From NCBI RefSeq assembly GCF_014203795.1, contig NZ_JACHJU010000001.1:4154001-4218000 (forward strand): DNA of 64,000 bases, written 5' to 3'. The notes beneath the pieces were generated by a model. It made no database searches. It was not told the DNA's origin and was given only the letters and a program-made list of their open reading frames with translations. This stretch comes from Streptosporangium album. GTDB lineage: Bacteria; Actinomycetota; Actinomycetes; Streptosporangiales; Streptosporangiaceae. Within the stretch, counting starts at the first letter, position 1; each line of letters starts with the position of its first letter. Both the position numbers and the translations under genes were made by a program. Shown one piece after another: positions 8,010-19,347 of this stretch.

Positions 8010-8980
8010 TCATGAATGTGGTCGTTGCGGGGTTGATGTTGCTCGCCTCGGATCCGGGTGGTGGCGGTGGCGGCCAAGACGTCCAGGTCCAGAGCAGTCA
8101 GGACGGGAGGACGTCCAGGCTCAGCCTGAAGAACTCCCAGATCGTCATCAGCGGGGACGGCGCGGGAGGGAAGAGCGACGGCTATCGGCTCAAACGTCCC
8201 TGCTGGTACGAGCCGGCCCAAGATGCCGAGGGCATGATGGATTTCCAGCAGAAGACGACGCGCGTCGACCCGTATGAGCCGAAGACGCGCTCGGAGACCC
8301 TTGAGCCGTTCAAGGAGAAGCTCGGCAAGGAGGGGCGCTGGTGGACGATCGCCCACGACTCGTCCGATCCCAAGGGGCTGAGCTGCCAGATGGCGATGGA
8401 CACCTACGTGTTCGTGCCGCCCAACACGACCCCCCCGGGCGGGATCACCCTCGCCGAACTCGCCGACATCGCCCGCGCCGCGCTGACTGTGCCCGAGCCG
8501 AAGATCAAGCTGAACCCGGACGTCAGGAGCTACGTCAACCTGCCGACCTGGGTCTGGCTCGACAACGCCGGTGAGACCACCAGGTCGGTGACCGCGACGC
8601 TGCCCGGGGTCATGAGCGCGACCGTGGTCGCCACCCTGAGCGACCTCACGATCGAATCGGGGACGAGCGACGACCGCGCCGAGGTGAAGGGGGCGGGCTC
8701 CGCCCCCGCCAAGACGGGCGACGCCCCCGCCAAGGCGGAGGGCGGCTGCGGGCCGACCGGCACGCCGTACGCCAAGGGCAAGACGTTCACCTGTGGCGTC
8801 ACCTACCTGCGCGCCTCGGCCGACCAGCCGCGCGACGTCTACACGCTGACCGTCACCTCCGTCTGGAACGTCGCGGTGCAGGACAACGTGGTGCCCGTCG
8901 CCTACGACCCCATCCAGGTCGCCGCCACTCGCGACGTCGAGGTGGGCGAGGTGCAGACCACCGTCAGGGGCTCGGAGTGA
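8006..8980 (+). CDS. Putative exported protein of the Tad locus
   Basis: A 324-residue protein beginning with a short hydrophobic segment (MIMNVVVAGLMLLASDPG), then a six-glycine run and a soluble region with several paired Cys (RPCWYEP, LSCQM, GGCGPTG, FTCGV), as expected for an extracytoplasmic fold with disulfides. Pro and Thr are frequent, and the C-terminal half looks beta-rich. The ATG at 8006 overlaps the preceding stop (ATGA) and has GAAGGG at 7991-7996, which is better than the ATG at 7997 that touches this site. Close coupling to the lipoprotein suggests the two act together at the cell surface with the pilus. No known family is recognised. Confidence 0.72.
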   Translation: MIMNVVVAGLMLLASDPGGGGGGQDVQVQSSQDGRTSRLSLKNSQIVISGDGAGGKSDGYRLKRPCWYEPAQDAEGMMDFQQKTTRVDPYEPKTRSETLEPFKEKLGKEGRWWTIAHDSSDPKGLSCQMAMDTYVFVPPNTTPPGGITLAELADIARAALTVPEPKIKLNPDVRSYVNLPTWVWLDNAGETTRSVTATLPGVMSATVVATLSDLTIESGTSDDRAEVKGAGSAPAKTGDAPAKAEGGCGPTGTPYAKGKTFTCGVTYLRASADQPRDVYTLTVTSVWNVAVQDNVVPVAYDPIQVAATRDVEVGEVQTTVRGSE

Positions 8981-8984
8981 GCGG

Positions 8985-9500
8985 TCACAGCGCGAGGGCC
9001 GGCGCCAGAGCCTTCTCGTGGGTGAGCAGCCAGCGCTTGACCGGCGTGCCGTAGTAGTAGCCGCCGAAGCCGCCGGTGGACGGCAGGATGCGGTGGCAGG
9101 GGACGAACGGCGCGATCAGGTTCTGCGCGCACGCCGACCCCGCCGCCCTGGCCGCCGTCCTCGGCAGCCCCGCCCGCTCGGCGAGCTCGGCGTAGCTGAT
9201 CGTGGTCCCCGCGGGGACCTCCCGCAGCGCCGTCAGGAGCCGATGCCGGGTGGGCGTTCCCGGCTGCTCCACCTCGACCTTGTCGAGGGCGGCCAGGTCG
9301 CCGTCCAGATAGTCCCGTACGGCCTGCGCCGCGTGTCCCAGGTCCTCCACCCGGGTGAGCCCGTGTGCCTGGAGCCGGGGCGAGAGCCGGACGAACATCT
9401 CGTGCGGGTCGGCGGTGAAGCCCGCCGCGACGATGGTCCCCTCGTGTGCCAGCAGGGCCAGTGGGCCGGTGGGCGTGGGAAGTGTCTGTGCCTCGATCAT
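8985..9500 (-). CDS. ogt: Methylated-DNA--protein-cysteine methyltransferase
   Basis: A 171-residue suicide repair enzyme that transfers the methyl group from O6-methylguanine (and O4-methylthymine) to its own cysteine. The active-site motif PCHRI is present with Cys135, followed by the usual STGGFGGYYYG loop. The C-terminal domain also has the typical helix-turn-helix-like TISYAELAERAG. The start at 9500 has GGAG six bases upstream and overlaps the stop of the Ada-AlkA gene (ATGA), so the two repair genes form a coupled operon. Its 3' end lies 4 bp from the convergent Tad-locus gene. The frame is open further upstream, but only inside the preceding gene. Confidence 0.94.
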   Translation of the reverse strand: MIEAQTLPTPTGPLALLAHEGTIVAAGFTADPHEMFVRLSPRLQAHGLTRVEDLGHAAQAVRDYLDGDLAALDKVEVEQPGTPTRHRLLTALREVPAGTTISYAELAERAGLPRTAARAAGSACAQNLIAPFVPCHRILPSTGGFGGYYYGTPVKRWLLTHEKALAPALAL

Positions 9501-10900
9501 TCCGTGCTCCATAGGTGTAGTGCGGCGTAGGCCCGCCAGGGCCGCCACCGCTCGATGTGGTCCTCCGGGATGCCCAGGCACGCCATGGCCCGCCGCAGCC
9601 CGAGGTCACCCTCGGGCCACGCGTCCGGGTCACGCAGTGCCCGTAGCGCGATGTAACCGGCCGTCCACCGTCCGATCCCCGAGACCTCCAGCAGGCCGGC
9701 CATGGTCTCTCCCGGATCCTGGGCCCCGTCCAGGTCGATCTCCTCGCCCGCCACCTTCGCGGCGAGCGCCTTCAGCGTGGTCACCCGCCGTCCGGTCAGC
9801 CCGAGGCCGTCGAGATCGGCCTCCAGGAGCTCGGCGGCGGTGGGGAACAGGTGGGTGAACCCCTCCGCGACGGCGGGGCGGCCGGCGCGGGCGGTGATAC
9901 GGCCGAGGATGGTGCGGGCGCCGGTGACGGAGATCTGCTGGCCGACCACGGCGCGGACGGCCACCTCGAAGCCGTCCCAGGCTCCGGGGACCCGCAGGCC
10001 GGGGCGGGCCGCGATGAGTGGGGCCAGGGACGTCTCCCCGAGGGCGTCGGCGATGGCCTCGGGGTCGGCGTCGAGGTCGAGCAGGCGGCGGCAGCGGGCG
10101 ACGACACGGGCCAGGTGGCGGGTGTCGTCGAGGCGCACCTCCAGCCGGACGTGGCCGGGCAGCGGGGTGAGGGTGATCGTGCCACCCGGGACGGCGCGGC
10201 TGTAGCCCGTCTCGTCGACGTGCTCCAGTCCGGGGATCGCCCGTCCGGCCAGGAACCGCATCAGCGTCTGCGCGTCGTACGGCTCGCGCCGGTGCAGCCG
10301 GAGCGTCAGCGAGCTGTCGGTGACGGCCCGGCCCGCCGTGGCCCGCAGCTCGCCGGGGGTGAAGCCGTAGGTCTCCTTCATGGTCGCGTTGAACTGCCGC
10401 ACGCTGCCGAACCCCGACGCGAACGCCACGTCGGTGATCGGTAGCCCGGTCTCCGTCAGCAGCTGCTTGGCCAGCAGCAGCCGCTTCGTCCGGGCCACGG
10501 CCAGCGGTCCGACGCCGATCTCGGCGGTGAACAGCCGGTGCAGGTGCCGCTCGGTGATGTGCAGCCGCGAGGCCAGCTTCGCGACGCCCCCGTCGTCGGC
10601 CACTCCCTCGTCGATCAGCCGGAGTGACCGGCCGATCAGGTCGCCCCGGTAGTCCCAGCCGGGGTCTCCGGGGCTGAGCTCCGGACGGCACCGCTTGCAG
10701 GGCCGGAAGCCGGCGGCCTCGGCGGAGGCCGCATGGCGGTAGAAGCGCACGTTGCGGGAGGCGGGTGTGCGTGCCGGGCAGATCGGGCGGCAGTAGATGC
10801 GTGTGGAGGTGACCGCCGTGTAGAACCGCCCGTCGAACCGGGCGTCCCGGGCGGCCACCGCGCGGTAGCAGGAATTGAAGTCAAGCTTTTCGACGGACAC
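9497..10900 (-). CDS. alkA: Ada-type sensor fused to AlkA DNA glycosylase
   Basis: A 467-residue fusion for alkylation damage. The N-terminal Ada-like zinc domain has Cys37, Cys41, Cys68 and Cys71, matching the four ligands of E. coli Ada, one of which accepts methyl from phosphotriesters. An AraC-type HTH region follows (about 85-185; ITERHLHRLFTAEIG, then FASGFGSVRQFNATMKETYG), then an AlkA N-terminal domain and an HhH-GPD glycosylase domain with the catalytic Asp in WPEGDLGLRRAM. It should sense methylation, activate transcription and excise 3-methyladenine. The GTG start lies 7 nt after TAACGT (10908-10913, read on the minus strand), so it may be leaderless. With ogt it forms a split adaptive response. 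Confidence 0.93.
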   Translation of the reverse strand: MSVEKLDFNSCYRAVAARDARFDGRFYTAVTSTRIYCRPICPARTPASRNVRFYRHAASAEAAGFRPCKRCRPELSPGDPGWDYRGDLIGRSLRLIDEGVADDGGVAKLASRLHITERHLHRLFTAEIGVGPLAVARTKRLLLAKQLLTETGLPITDVAFASGFGSVRQFNATMKETYGFTPGELRATAGRAVTDSSLTLRLHRREPYDAQTLMRFLAGRAIPGLEHVDETGYSRAVPGGTITLTPLPGHVRLEVRLDDTRHLARVVARCRRLLDLDADPEAIADALGETSLAPLIAARPGLRVPGAWDGFEVAVRAVVGQQISVTGARTILGRITARAGRPAVAEGFTHLFPTAAELLEADLDGLGLTGRRVTTLKALAAKVAGEEIDLDGAQDPGETMAGLLEVSGIGRWTAGYIALRALRDPDAWPEGDLGLRRAMACLGIPEDHIERWRPWRAYAALHLWSTE

Positions 10901-10907
10901 ATCAACG

Positions 10908-10913
10908 ACGTTA
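10908..10913 (-). promoter_or_regulatory. Candidate -10 element for leaderless alkA
   Basis: On the minus strand the hexamer TAACGT ends 7 nt before the GTG start. This spacing would place the transcript start at or next to the start codon. No Shine-Dalgarno-like sequence precedes the GTG. No convincing -35 is seen. Confidence 0.45.
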
Positions 10914-10969
10914 TCCCCAGCACAAGGTGTACGGCTGGCGGGAATCGGACATGAGCGTCAGGTGGGGCG

Positions 10970-11914
10970 TCACTTGGAGGAGACGCCGACTCCGATCTCG
11001 AACTCGCGGTAGACGCGGGCCCAGAAGCCGTCGCGGAGCCAGACCCGGGCCTCGGGGTACGGGCGCAGGGAGTGGCCGAGCTCCTTCTCCGCCTCGATGA
11101 GGAGCTCGGTGTCGATGACGGTGGGGAGGATCGGGCCGGGCAGCAGGTCGCGGATGTTGTCGCGGCCACGGGTGAGGATCCACTTCTGCGCCACGTGCTC
11201 GCCGACCTCCTCGACCCGGGGGCGGCTGGGGCCGAGCTTGGCGACCTGGCCGGTCGGCGCCTTGGGCTTGGCCGCGGCGGTGCGGGCGGCGAAGACCTGC
11301 GCGGGAGAGGGCGCGGCCGGGGTCACGGGGACCGTGACGGGGACGGGGGCGCGGCTGAAGTAGGAGCGCAGGAAGTCGGCGGTGATGATCTCGACGGTGT
11401 CGGACTCCCAGACCAGGCGCTCGGCCTGGTTGGTGCCGTACGGGGGCTCGACGCCCCACAGGTGGATCCGCACACCGTAGGCCTGGGCGGCCTCGACGGC
11501 GGGGACCATGTCCTCGTCCCCGGCCAGCAGGATCGTGTCGCTCACCGCGTGGTGCCTGGCGAGCGCCTCCAGATCACTTCTGATCTGCGCGTCCACGCCC
11601 TTCTGCTGGCCCCGTGCGTTGAGGTTGCCCAGGCGCACCTTGACCCAGGGGAGCTGGGCGATGACACGCTGGTCCACGGTCGGCACCCGGTCGCGGGCGG
11701 CGTCGTACCAGTAAATCCTCAGCAGCTCGCCGTGAATGCGGGCCTCCGCGTGTTTCTGCAGCGCCTGGATGAGTTCGTCGGCCGCGACGCGGTAGTCCTT
11801 GCGCTCTTTGGCACCGAGAAGCACTTCGCCCGCTGCCGCGTACAGATACCCCACGTCCACCAAGACTGCGTACTTCGCGGCAACGGGATGGGAGGTGAGG
11901 TCCAGGATGGTCAT
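10970..11914 (-). CDS. NYN-domain protein (PIN-like ribonuclease fold)
   Basis: A 314-residue protein with an N-terminal NYN/DUF88 domain of the PIN-like nuclease superfamily. The acidic positions expected for metal binding are visible: VLVDVGYL near residue 19, GVDAQIRSDLEAL near 105, and ILLAGDEDMVPAV near 128-140. The C-terminal part has a Pro/Ala-rich linker and then a charged domain of unknown fold. RNA cleavage or RNA quality control is the usual inference for this family, but the substrate is unknown. The ATG is preceded by GGAGG at a good distance. Upstream, TATAGT (minus strand, 11951-11956) could be the -10 box, and a perfect 10-bp palindrome CTTGCGCAAG lies at 11985-11994. Confidence 0.85.
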   Translation of the reverse strand: MTILDLTSHPVAAKYAVLVDVGYLYAAAGEVLLGAKERKDYRVAADELIQALQKHAEARIHGELLRIYWYDAARDRVPTVDQRVIAQLPWVKVRLGNLNARGQQKGVDAQIRSDLEALARHHAVSDTILLAGDEDMVPAVEAAQAYGVRIHLWGVEPPYGTNQAERLVWESDTVEIITADFLRSYFSRAPVPVTVPVTPAAPSPAQVFAARTAAAKPKAPTGQVAKLGPSRPRVEEVGEHVAQKWILTRGRDNIRDLLPGPILPTVIDTELLIEAEKELGHSLRPYPEARVWLRDGFWARVYREFEIGVGVSSK

Positions 11915-12015
11915 GTCGTCCTCCAGGCCTCGGAACTAGCTGATCGGCTGACTATATGCGCCCATTTCTTAGATAGTCCCAACTCTTGCGCAAGTTGACA
12001 CCCCGTTCCCGGGAT

Positions 12016-12213
12016 CTATCTCGGCAGGCCACTCGATCTCCAAGCGCCTTGTCCAGAGGGAAGAGGTTTTCGCATGTGATGTGAGGGATTACGCCAATTT
12101 TCGGATTTCTGGATGGCTTTCGCCGCAGAGGTTCCGCGCGACGCCAGCGCGATCACCAGCGCGGCGATCTCCTCCGGCGTCGCGTCCCCGTGGACGATCT
12201 TCAGGTGCGTCAT
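12016..12213 (-). CDS. pccE: Acyl-CoA carboxylase epsilon subunit
   Basis: A 65-residue protein. The N-terminal half ([20 protein letters not shown]) is the signature of the small epsilon subunit found only with actinobacterial acyl-CoA carboxylases, where it tightens the alpha-beta complex and raises activity. The C-terminal half is basic, Ser/Trp-containing and not conserved, also as usual. The start overlaps the stop of the beta subunit (ATGA), so the two are co-translated. No biotin-carrying alpha subunit is encoded in this window. Confidence 0.9.
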   Translation of the reverse strand: MTHLKIVHGDATPEEIAALVIALASRGTSAAKAIQKSENWRNPSHHMRKPLPSGQGAWRSSGLPR

Positions 12214-13802
12214 AGCGGGATGTTCCCATGCTTCTTCGGAGGCAGGCTCGCACGCTTGTTGCGCAGGGCTCGCAGCGCCCTGACGATCTGGACACGGGTC
12301 TCGGACGGGCGGATCACCCCATCCACATACCCGCGTTCCGCGGCGAGATACGGATTGGCGAGCGTGTCCTCGTACTCGGCGACGAAACGGGCCCGCTCCG
12401 CGTCGGGATCGTCGGCGGAGGCGAGCTCGCGCCGGTAGAGGATGTTGACCGCGCCCTGCGCGCCCATCACCGCGATCTGCGCGGTCGGCCAGGCCAGGTT
12501 GACGTCCGCGCCCAGGTGCTTGGAGCCCATGACGTCATAGGCCCCGCCGTACGCCTTGCGGGTGATCACCGTGACCAGCGGGACGGTCGCCTCCGCATAG
12601 GCGTAGAGCAGCTTGGCGCCGCGGCGGATGATTCCGTTCCATTCCTGGTCGGTGCCGGGCAGAAAACCGGGCACATCAACAAATGTCAGAACGGGAATGT
12701 TGAATGCATCGCACGTCCGGACGAATCTCGCGGCTTTCTCCGAGGCCGCGATGTCCAGCGTCCCGGCGAAACTCATCGGCTGGTTGGCCACGATCCCCAC
12801 GGAGCGGCCTTCCACCCGGCCGAAGCCCACGACGATGTTGGGCGCGAACTGCGCGTGCACCTCAAGGAATTCGCCGTCGTCCAGGACGCGCTCGATCACC
12901 GTGTGCATGTCGTACGGCTGGTTGGCCGAATCCGGGATCAGCGTGTCGAGGTCACGGTCCTCCTCGGTGGTCGAAAGGGCCGGGTCGACGTCGAGGACCG
13001 GGGCCTCGTCCAGATTGTTGGAGGGCAGGTAGGACAGCAGCGCCCTGGCGAAATCCAGGCAGTCGGCCTCGTCGGCGGCCTCGTAGTGCGCGACACCCGA
13101 CCGGGAGTTGTGCGTGTGGGCGCCGCCCAGTTCCTCGAACGTCACCTCCTCGCCGGTGACCGTCTTGATGACGTCGGGGCCGGTGATGAACATGTGCGAC
13201 TTCTCCGACACCATCAGCACGAAGTCGGTGAGGGCGGGGGAGTAGACCGCACCGCCCGCGCACGGGCCCATGACCAGCGAGATCTGCGGGATCACCCCGG
13301 AGGAGTGCACGTTCCTCTTGAAGATCTCGGCGTACAGGCCCAGCGAGACGACACCCTCCTGGATGCGCGCCCCGCCGGAGTCGTTGATGCCGACCACCGG
13401 GCAGCCGGTCTTCAGAGCGTGGTCCATGACCTTGACGATCTTCTCGCCGAAGACCTCGCCCAGCGATCCGCCGAACACCGTGAAGTCCTGGGAGAACACC
13501 GCGACCGGGCGGCCGTCCACCGTGCCGTGGCCGGTCACCACGCCGTCACCGTAGGGGCGCTCGCGCTCCAGGCCGAAACTCGTGGACCGGTGCCTGGCCA
13601 GCTCGTCGAACTCCACGAAGCTGCCCTCGTCCAGGAAGGCGAGGACCCGCTCCCTGGCGGTCATCTTGCCCTTGGCGTGCTGCTTCTCCACCGCGCGCGC
13701 GGAGCCGGCGTGCGCCGCCTCGTCCAGACGGCGTTCAAGGTCGGCGAGTTTGCCCGCCGTGGTGTGAATATCGATCCCGGCGGCTACCGGTTCAGCGCTC
13801 AT
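12210..13802 (-). CDS. pccB: Acyl-CoA (propionyl-CoA) carboxylase beta subunit
   Basis: A protein of about 530 residues forming the carboxyltransferase half of an acyl-CoA carboxylase, which makes methylmalonyl-CoA or malonyl-CoA, both polyketide and lipid precursors. Both crotonase-like halves are present, with oxyanion-hole Gly motifs GGARIQEGV and [24 protein letters not shown] in the first and [19 protein letters not shown] in the second. The ATG at 13802 has AGGAG upstream; the GTG 12 bp further up would overlap that site. It pairs with the epsilon gene, and the biotin ligase BirA lies 6.5 kb away. Propionyl-CoA preference is inferred from family resemblance, not shown. Confidence 0.93.
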   Translation of the reverse strand: MSAEPVAAGIDIHTTAGKLADLERRLDEAAHAGSARAVEKQHAKGKMTARERVLAFLDEGSFVEFDELARHRSTSFGLERERPYGDGVVTGHGTVDGRPVAVFSQDFTVFGGSLGEVFGEKIVKVMDHALKTGCPVVGINDSGGARIQEGVVSLGLYAEIFKRNVHSSGVIPQISLVMGPCAGGAVYSPALTDFVLMVSEKSHMFITGPDVIKTVTGEEVTFEELGGAHTHNSRSGVAHYEAADEADCLDFARALLSYLPSNNLDEAPVLDVDPALSTTEEDRDLDTLIPDSANQPYDMHTVIERVLDDGEFLEVHAQFAPNIVVGFGRVEGRSVGIVANQPMSFAGTLDIAASEKAARFVRTCDAFNIPVLTFVDVPGFLPGTDQEWNGIIRRGAKLLYAYAEATVPLVTVITRKAYGGAYDVMGSKHLGADVNLAWPTAQIAVMGAQGAVNILYRRELASADDPDAERARFVAEYEDTLANPYLAAERGYVDGVIRPSETRVQIVRALRALRNKRASLPPKKHGNIPL

Positions 13803-14000
13803 CGGGTGGTCCACTCCTGTTCACTCACGCGGTTCTCGCCGCGCGGTCCGAGGGTTCGAAGCGCCCTTCCCGGCGGCTCACTCCGCTCGCCGCGCCAGGC
13901 TCGCTCCTGCCCATCCCCAGCAGGGTAACCGCCTTCTGACAGGACGAACTATCGGGGGCGGTCGTTCGTTGCCGACGGAGAGGACTCATTCTCAAAAACG

Positions 14001-14006
14001 TAAATT
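14001..14006 (+). promoter_or_regulatory. Candidate -10 element for the leaderless ABC ATPase gene
   Basis: TAAATT lies 8 nt before the GTG at 14015, in a locally AT-richer stretch. No ribosome-binding site precedes either the GTG or the ATG three codons later. A leaderless transcript is therefore plausible. Confidence 0.4.
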
Positions 14007-14014
14007 CTGCCAAA

Positions 14015-14809
14015 GTGGGTGCTATGACGGACATTGCTGACGCGGTACGCACACGACAGCTGTTCAAGCGATTCGGTCAGCAGGTGGCCGTCGGAGGTGT
14101 CGATCTCGTCGTCCCCCGAGGCAGCTTCGCCGGACTGGTCGGTCCGAACGGCGCCGGCAAGACCACCACGCTCAGCATGGTCACCGGCCTGCTCCGCCCG
14201 GACGGAGGCGATGTCCTCATCGACGGCCTCGACGTCTGGCGCGACCCGGTCCCGGTGAAGGCCCGCATCGGCGTGCTCCCGGAGGGGCTGCGCCTGTTCG
14301 AACGGCTCTCCGGCCGGGAGCTGCTCTCCTACAACGGCCAGCTCCGGGGCATCCCCCGGGCCGAGGTGGAGCAGCGCGCCGAGGGGCTGCTGAAGGTCAT
14401 GGACCTGGCGGAGTCGGCGGACAAGCTCGTCGTCGACTACTCGACCGGCATGCGCAAGAAGATCGGCCTGGCCGCCGCGCTGCTGCACAACCCCCGGGTG
14501 CTCTTCCTGGACGAGCCGTTCGAGGGTGTGGACCCGGTCAGCGCCAACACTCTGGTCGAGGTGCTCCGGCGCTACACCGCCTCCGGCTCGACAGTCGTCT
14601 TCTCCAGCCATGTCATGGAGCTCGTCGAACGTCTGTGCGACTGGGTCTCGGTGATGAACCGCGGCCAGATCGTCGCGCAGGGCCCGTTGGACGAGGTCCG
14701 CGCGGGGCGCAGCCTCAACGAGGCCTTCCTCGGACTGGTCGGCGCCGGCGCCGACGGCAGCGGCAACGGAGAGGAGGGTCTGTCATGGCTGGGCGCGACT
14801 CCGGCGTGA
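14015..14809 (+). CDS. ABC transporter ATP-binding protein
   Basis: A 264-residue cytoplasmic ATPase of an ABC exporter. Walker A is GPNGAGKTT, the signature is YSTGMRKK and Walker B is VLFLDEPFEGVDP, with a switch His in FSSHVMELVERL, so the site is complete. The divergent YSTGM signature is common in ABC-2-type exporters. The start is uncertain between GTG 14015, favoured by TAAATT 8 nt upstream, and ATG 14024. The C-terminus overlaps the permease gene by 25 bp. The pair probably exports a lipid, peptide or drug; the substrate is not evident. Confidence 0.9.
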   Translation: MGAMTDIADAVRTRQLFKRFGQQVAVGGVDLVVPRGSFAGLVGPNGAGKTTTLSMVTGLLRPDGGDVLIDGLDVWRDPVPVKARIGVLPEGLRLFERLSGRELLSYNGQLRGIPRAEVEQRAEGLLKVMDLAESADKLVVDYSTGMRKKIGLAAALLHNPRVLFLDEPFEGVDPVSANTLVEVLRRYTASGSTVVFSSHVMELVERLCDWVSVMNRGQIVAQGPLDEVRAGRSLNEAFLGLVGAGADGSGNGEEGLSWLGATPA

Positions 14810-16422
14810 ACGCGGGTCAGGATCCCCAGGAGGCCGTCCCCGGCGGCCTCGCCAGGGTGGGACCCGCGCTCTTCGTCCGGCTCAAGCTCCGGCTCATCGC
14901 CGGAAACCTGCGCGGCAGCACCCAGCGCCTGCTCGGGTTCGTCTTCACCGTCATCGCCGCGTTCGCCGTCGCGGCCCTCGGGTTCTTCCTGATGGCCATG
15001 CTCCGTCTCGCGCCCGCCGACATCGCGACGGACGTCGGAACCGTGCTGTTCACCGCTCTCCTGGTGGGCTGGGCGGTCGTCCCGCTGCTGGCGTTCGGCC
15101 TGGACGACACGCTCGACCCGGCGCGGCTGTCGCTGTTCCCGCTGCGGACCGGCCAGCTCGCCACCGGCATGTTCGCCGCCTCGGTCACCGGCGTCTGGCC
15201 GATCGCCACGCTGGTCATCACGGCCGGAGCCGTCGTGGGCCTGGCAGGCGGGATCGGCGGGGTCCTGCTGGGCGTCGTCGCGGTGCTGCTGCAGTTCGCG
15301 CTCTGCATCGTCACCTCGCGGCTGGTCACCACGGCCCTGTCCGGTGTCCTGCGCACCCGCAGGGGCCGGGATGTGCTCGCCGTCTCGGTGATCTTCTTCA
15401 TCCTGGCGGCCCAGCTGCCCAACCTGGTGCTCAACGGCAACCTGGTGACCGATCCCGGCGCAGCCCTGCACGGCGTCGCCTCGGTGCTGCGCTGGACCCC
15501 GCCCGGCATGGCCGCGCACGCCATCGCCGACGGAGGCCTCGCCGCGGTCGCCGAGCTGGCCTTCCTCGCCGTCCTGGTCACCGTGGTGGGATGGCTCTGG
15601 ATCGTGGCGCTCCGCCGCGCGCTGGTCTCCACGGACGCCTCCACCGAGGGAGCCTCGGTCCGCAACTCCAAGGGCCTGCTGGCCCGGGTCCTGCCCGACG
15701 GGCCGCTCGCCGCCGTCGCCGCCAAGGAGCTCAAGTACGCCCGCCGTGACCCCCGGGGGCGGGTCGGCTGGTTCGCCGCCATCGCCGTCACCGGCATCAT
15801 GGCCTTCTCCCTGAGCCGCAACGAGGGCGGGATGGGAGGCGTCGCCCTGGCCGTCGCCCCCGCCTGCCTCGGCGGGGTGATGATCGCCCTGCAGTCGTCC
15901 AACTCCTTCGGCATCGACGGCCGCTCGCTGTGGATGAACTCCGTGGTCTACGGCACGGGCCGGGACTGGCGGACCGACCTCGCCGGGCGGCACCTGGCCG
16001 TCGCGACGATCGCCGTGCCGCTGCTGGCCGTGCTGGCGCTGGTCGCCGCCGTCCTCGCCGGGAACCTGGCCTGGGCCGTCCCGGCCGCGCTCACCGCCTG
16101 GGGCACCCTCGGCGTCGGGCTCGGGGTGGGCGCCCTGACGAGCGTGCTCCTGCCGTACACGGTCCCCGACCGGCTCAACGCCTTCACCGGCGCCGCACCC
16201 GGTCAGGGCGGCGTCGCCTTCGCGGCCTCCTTCGGGGCGATGATCGGAAGCGGGCTGCTGGCACTGCCGGTCGCACTGCCGGTCCTCCTCGGTCTCACCT
16301 GGGTCAGCGCGCTGGCCGTCCCCTACGGCCTGCTGATCTCCTGGGGCGGTCGCCGGATCGCCGGTGACCTCGGGTTCAGCCGCTACACCACGATCCTGGC
16401 ATCGACCTCCCAGTCGACCTGA
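14785..16422 (+). CDS. ABC-2-type transporter permease
   Basis: A membrane protein of about 545 residues with at least ten hydrophobic segments spread along its length (for example LLGFVFTVIAAFAVAALGFF, VIFFILAAQLPNLV, ALPVLLGLTWVSALAVPYG). The loop around 15,720-15,770 (AAKELKYARRDPRGR) is a coupling-helix-like motif common in bacterial ABC-2 exporters. The ATG at 14785 has GGAGAGGAGGG just upstream; the same frame is open earlier but would overlap the ATPase gene entirely. It forms the membrane half of the transporter with the preceding gene. Confidence 0.87.
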   Translation: MAGRDSGVNAGQDPQEAVPGGLARVGPALFVRLKLRLIAGNLRGSTQRLLGFVFTVIAAFAVAALGFFLMAMLRLAPADIATDVGTVLFTALLVGWAVVPLLAFGLDDTLDPARLSLFPLRTGQLATGMFAASVTGVWPIATLVITAGAVVGLAGGIGGVLLGVVAVLLQFALCIVTSRLVTTALSGVLRTRRGRDVLAVSVIFFILAAQLPNLVLNGNLVTDPGAALHGVASVLRWTPPGMAAHAIADGGLAAVAELAFLAVLVTVVGWLWIVALRRALVSTDASTEGASVRNSKGLLARVLPDGPLAAVAAKELKYARRDPRGRVGWFAAIAVTGIMAFSLSRNEGGMGGVALAVAPACLGGVMIALQSSNSFGIDGRSLWMNSVVYGTGRDWRTDLAGRHLAVATIAVPLLAVLALVAAVLAGNLAWAVPAALTAWGTLGVGLGVGALTSVLLPYTVPDRLNAFTGAAPGQGGVAFAASFGAMIGSGLLALPVALPVLLGLTWVSALAVPYGLLISWGGRRIAGDLGFSRYTTILASTSQST

Positions 16423-16474
16423 ATGGTCTAGTCCAATAGGTGAGACCGCTCTCCGCCGGAGAAAACGGACTGGA

Positions 16475-16480
16475 TACGCT
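16475..16480 (+). promoter_or_regulatory. Candidate -10 element for leaderless ppc
   Basis: TACGCT ends 7 nt before the ATG at 16488. No ribosome-binding site is visible between them. The spacing fits a transcript starting at the initiation codon. Confidence 0.45.
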
Positions 16481-16487
16481 GGCAACC

Positions 16488-19127
<2,640 letters not shown>

Positions 19128-19164
19128 TCCGCCTCGCCGGACCTTCCACGCTGAAAGGACTTCG

Positions 19165-19347
19165 ATGATCCGCCTGGCCATCCCCGGGGACCTGCCCGCG
19201 ATGCGGCTCCACACCAACGCCCGGATGGAGCCGAACATCGCGCTCTACAGGCGCCTCGGCTATGAGATCACCGAACGCCGCAGGTCGGGACCGCGTGAGG
19301 TGGTCTTCATGAGGAGACAACTCGCTCCGGGGCCGAGTAGAGGTTGA
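19165..19347 (+). pseudogene. GNAT acetyltransferase remnant with internal deletion
   Basis: A 60-residue ORF. It begins like a GNAT protein (MIRLAIPGDLPAM) and ends like one (LHTNARMEPNIALYRRLGYEITERRRSG, then VVFMRRQL), but the roughly 90 residues that normally lie between, including the acetyl-CoA-binding motif, are missing. The join is in frame and GAAAGGA lies 5 nt before the ATG, so a short protein may still be made. It should have no acetyltransferase activity. Its 3' end overlaps the convergent fdhD gene by 41 bp. Confidence 0.7.

Noticed and set aside
13840..13870. GGTTCGA resembling a tRNA T-loop
   Set aside because: No acceptor stem, anticodon arm or D-arm can be paired around it. 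No tRNA or rRNA was recognised anywhere in the window.
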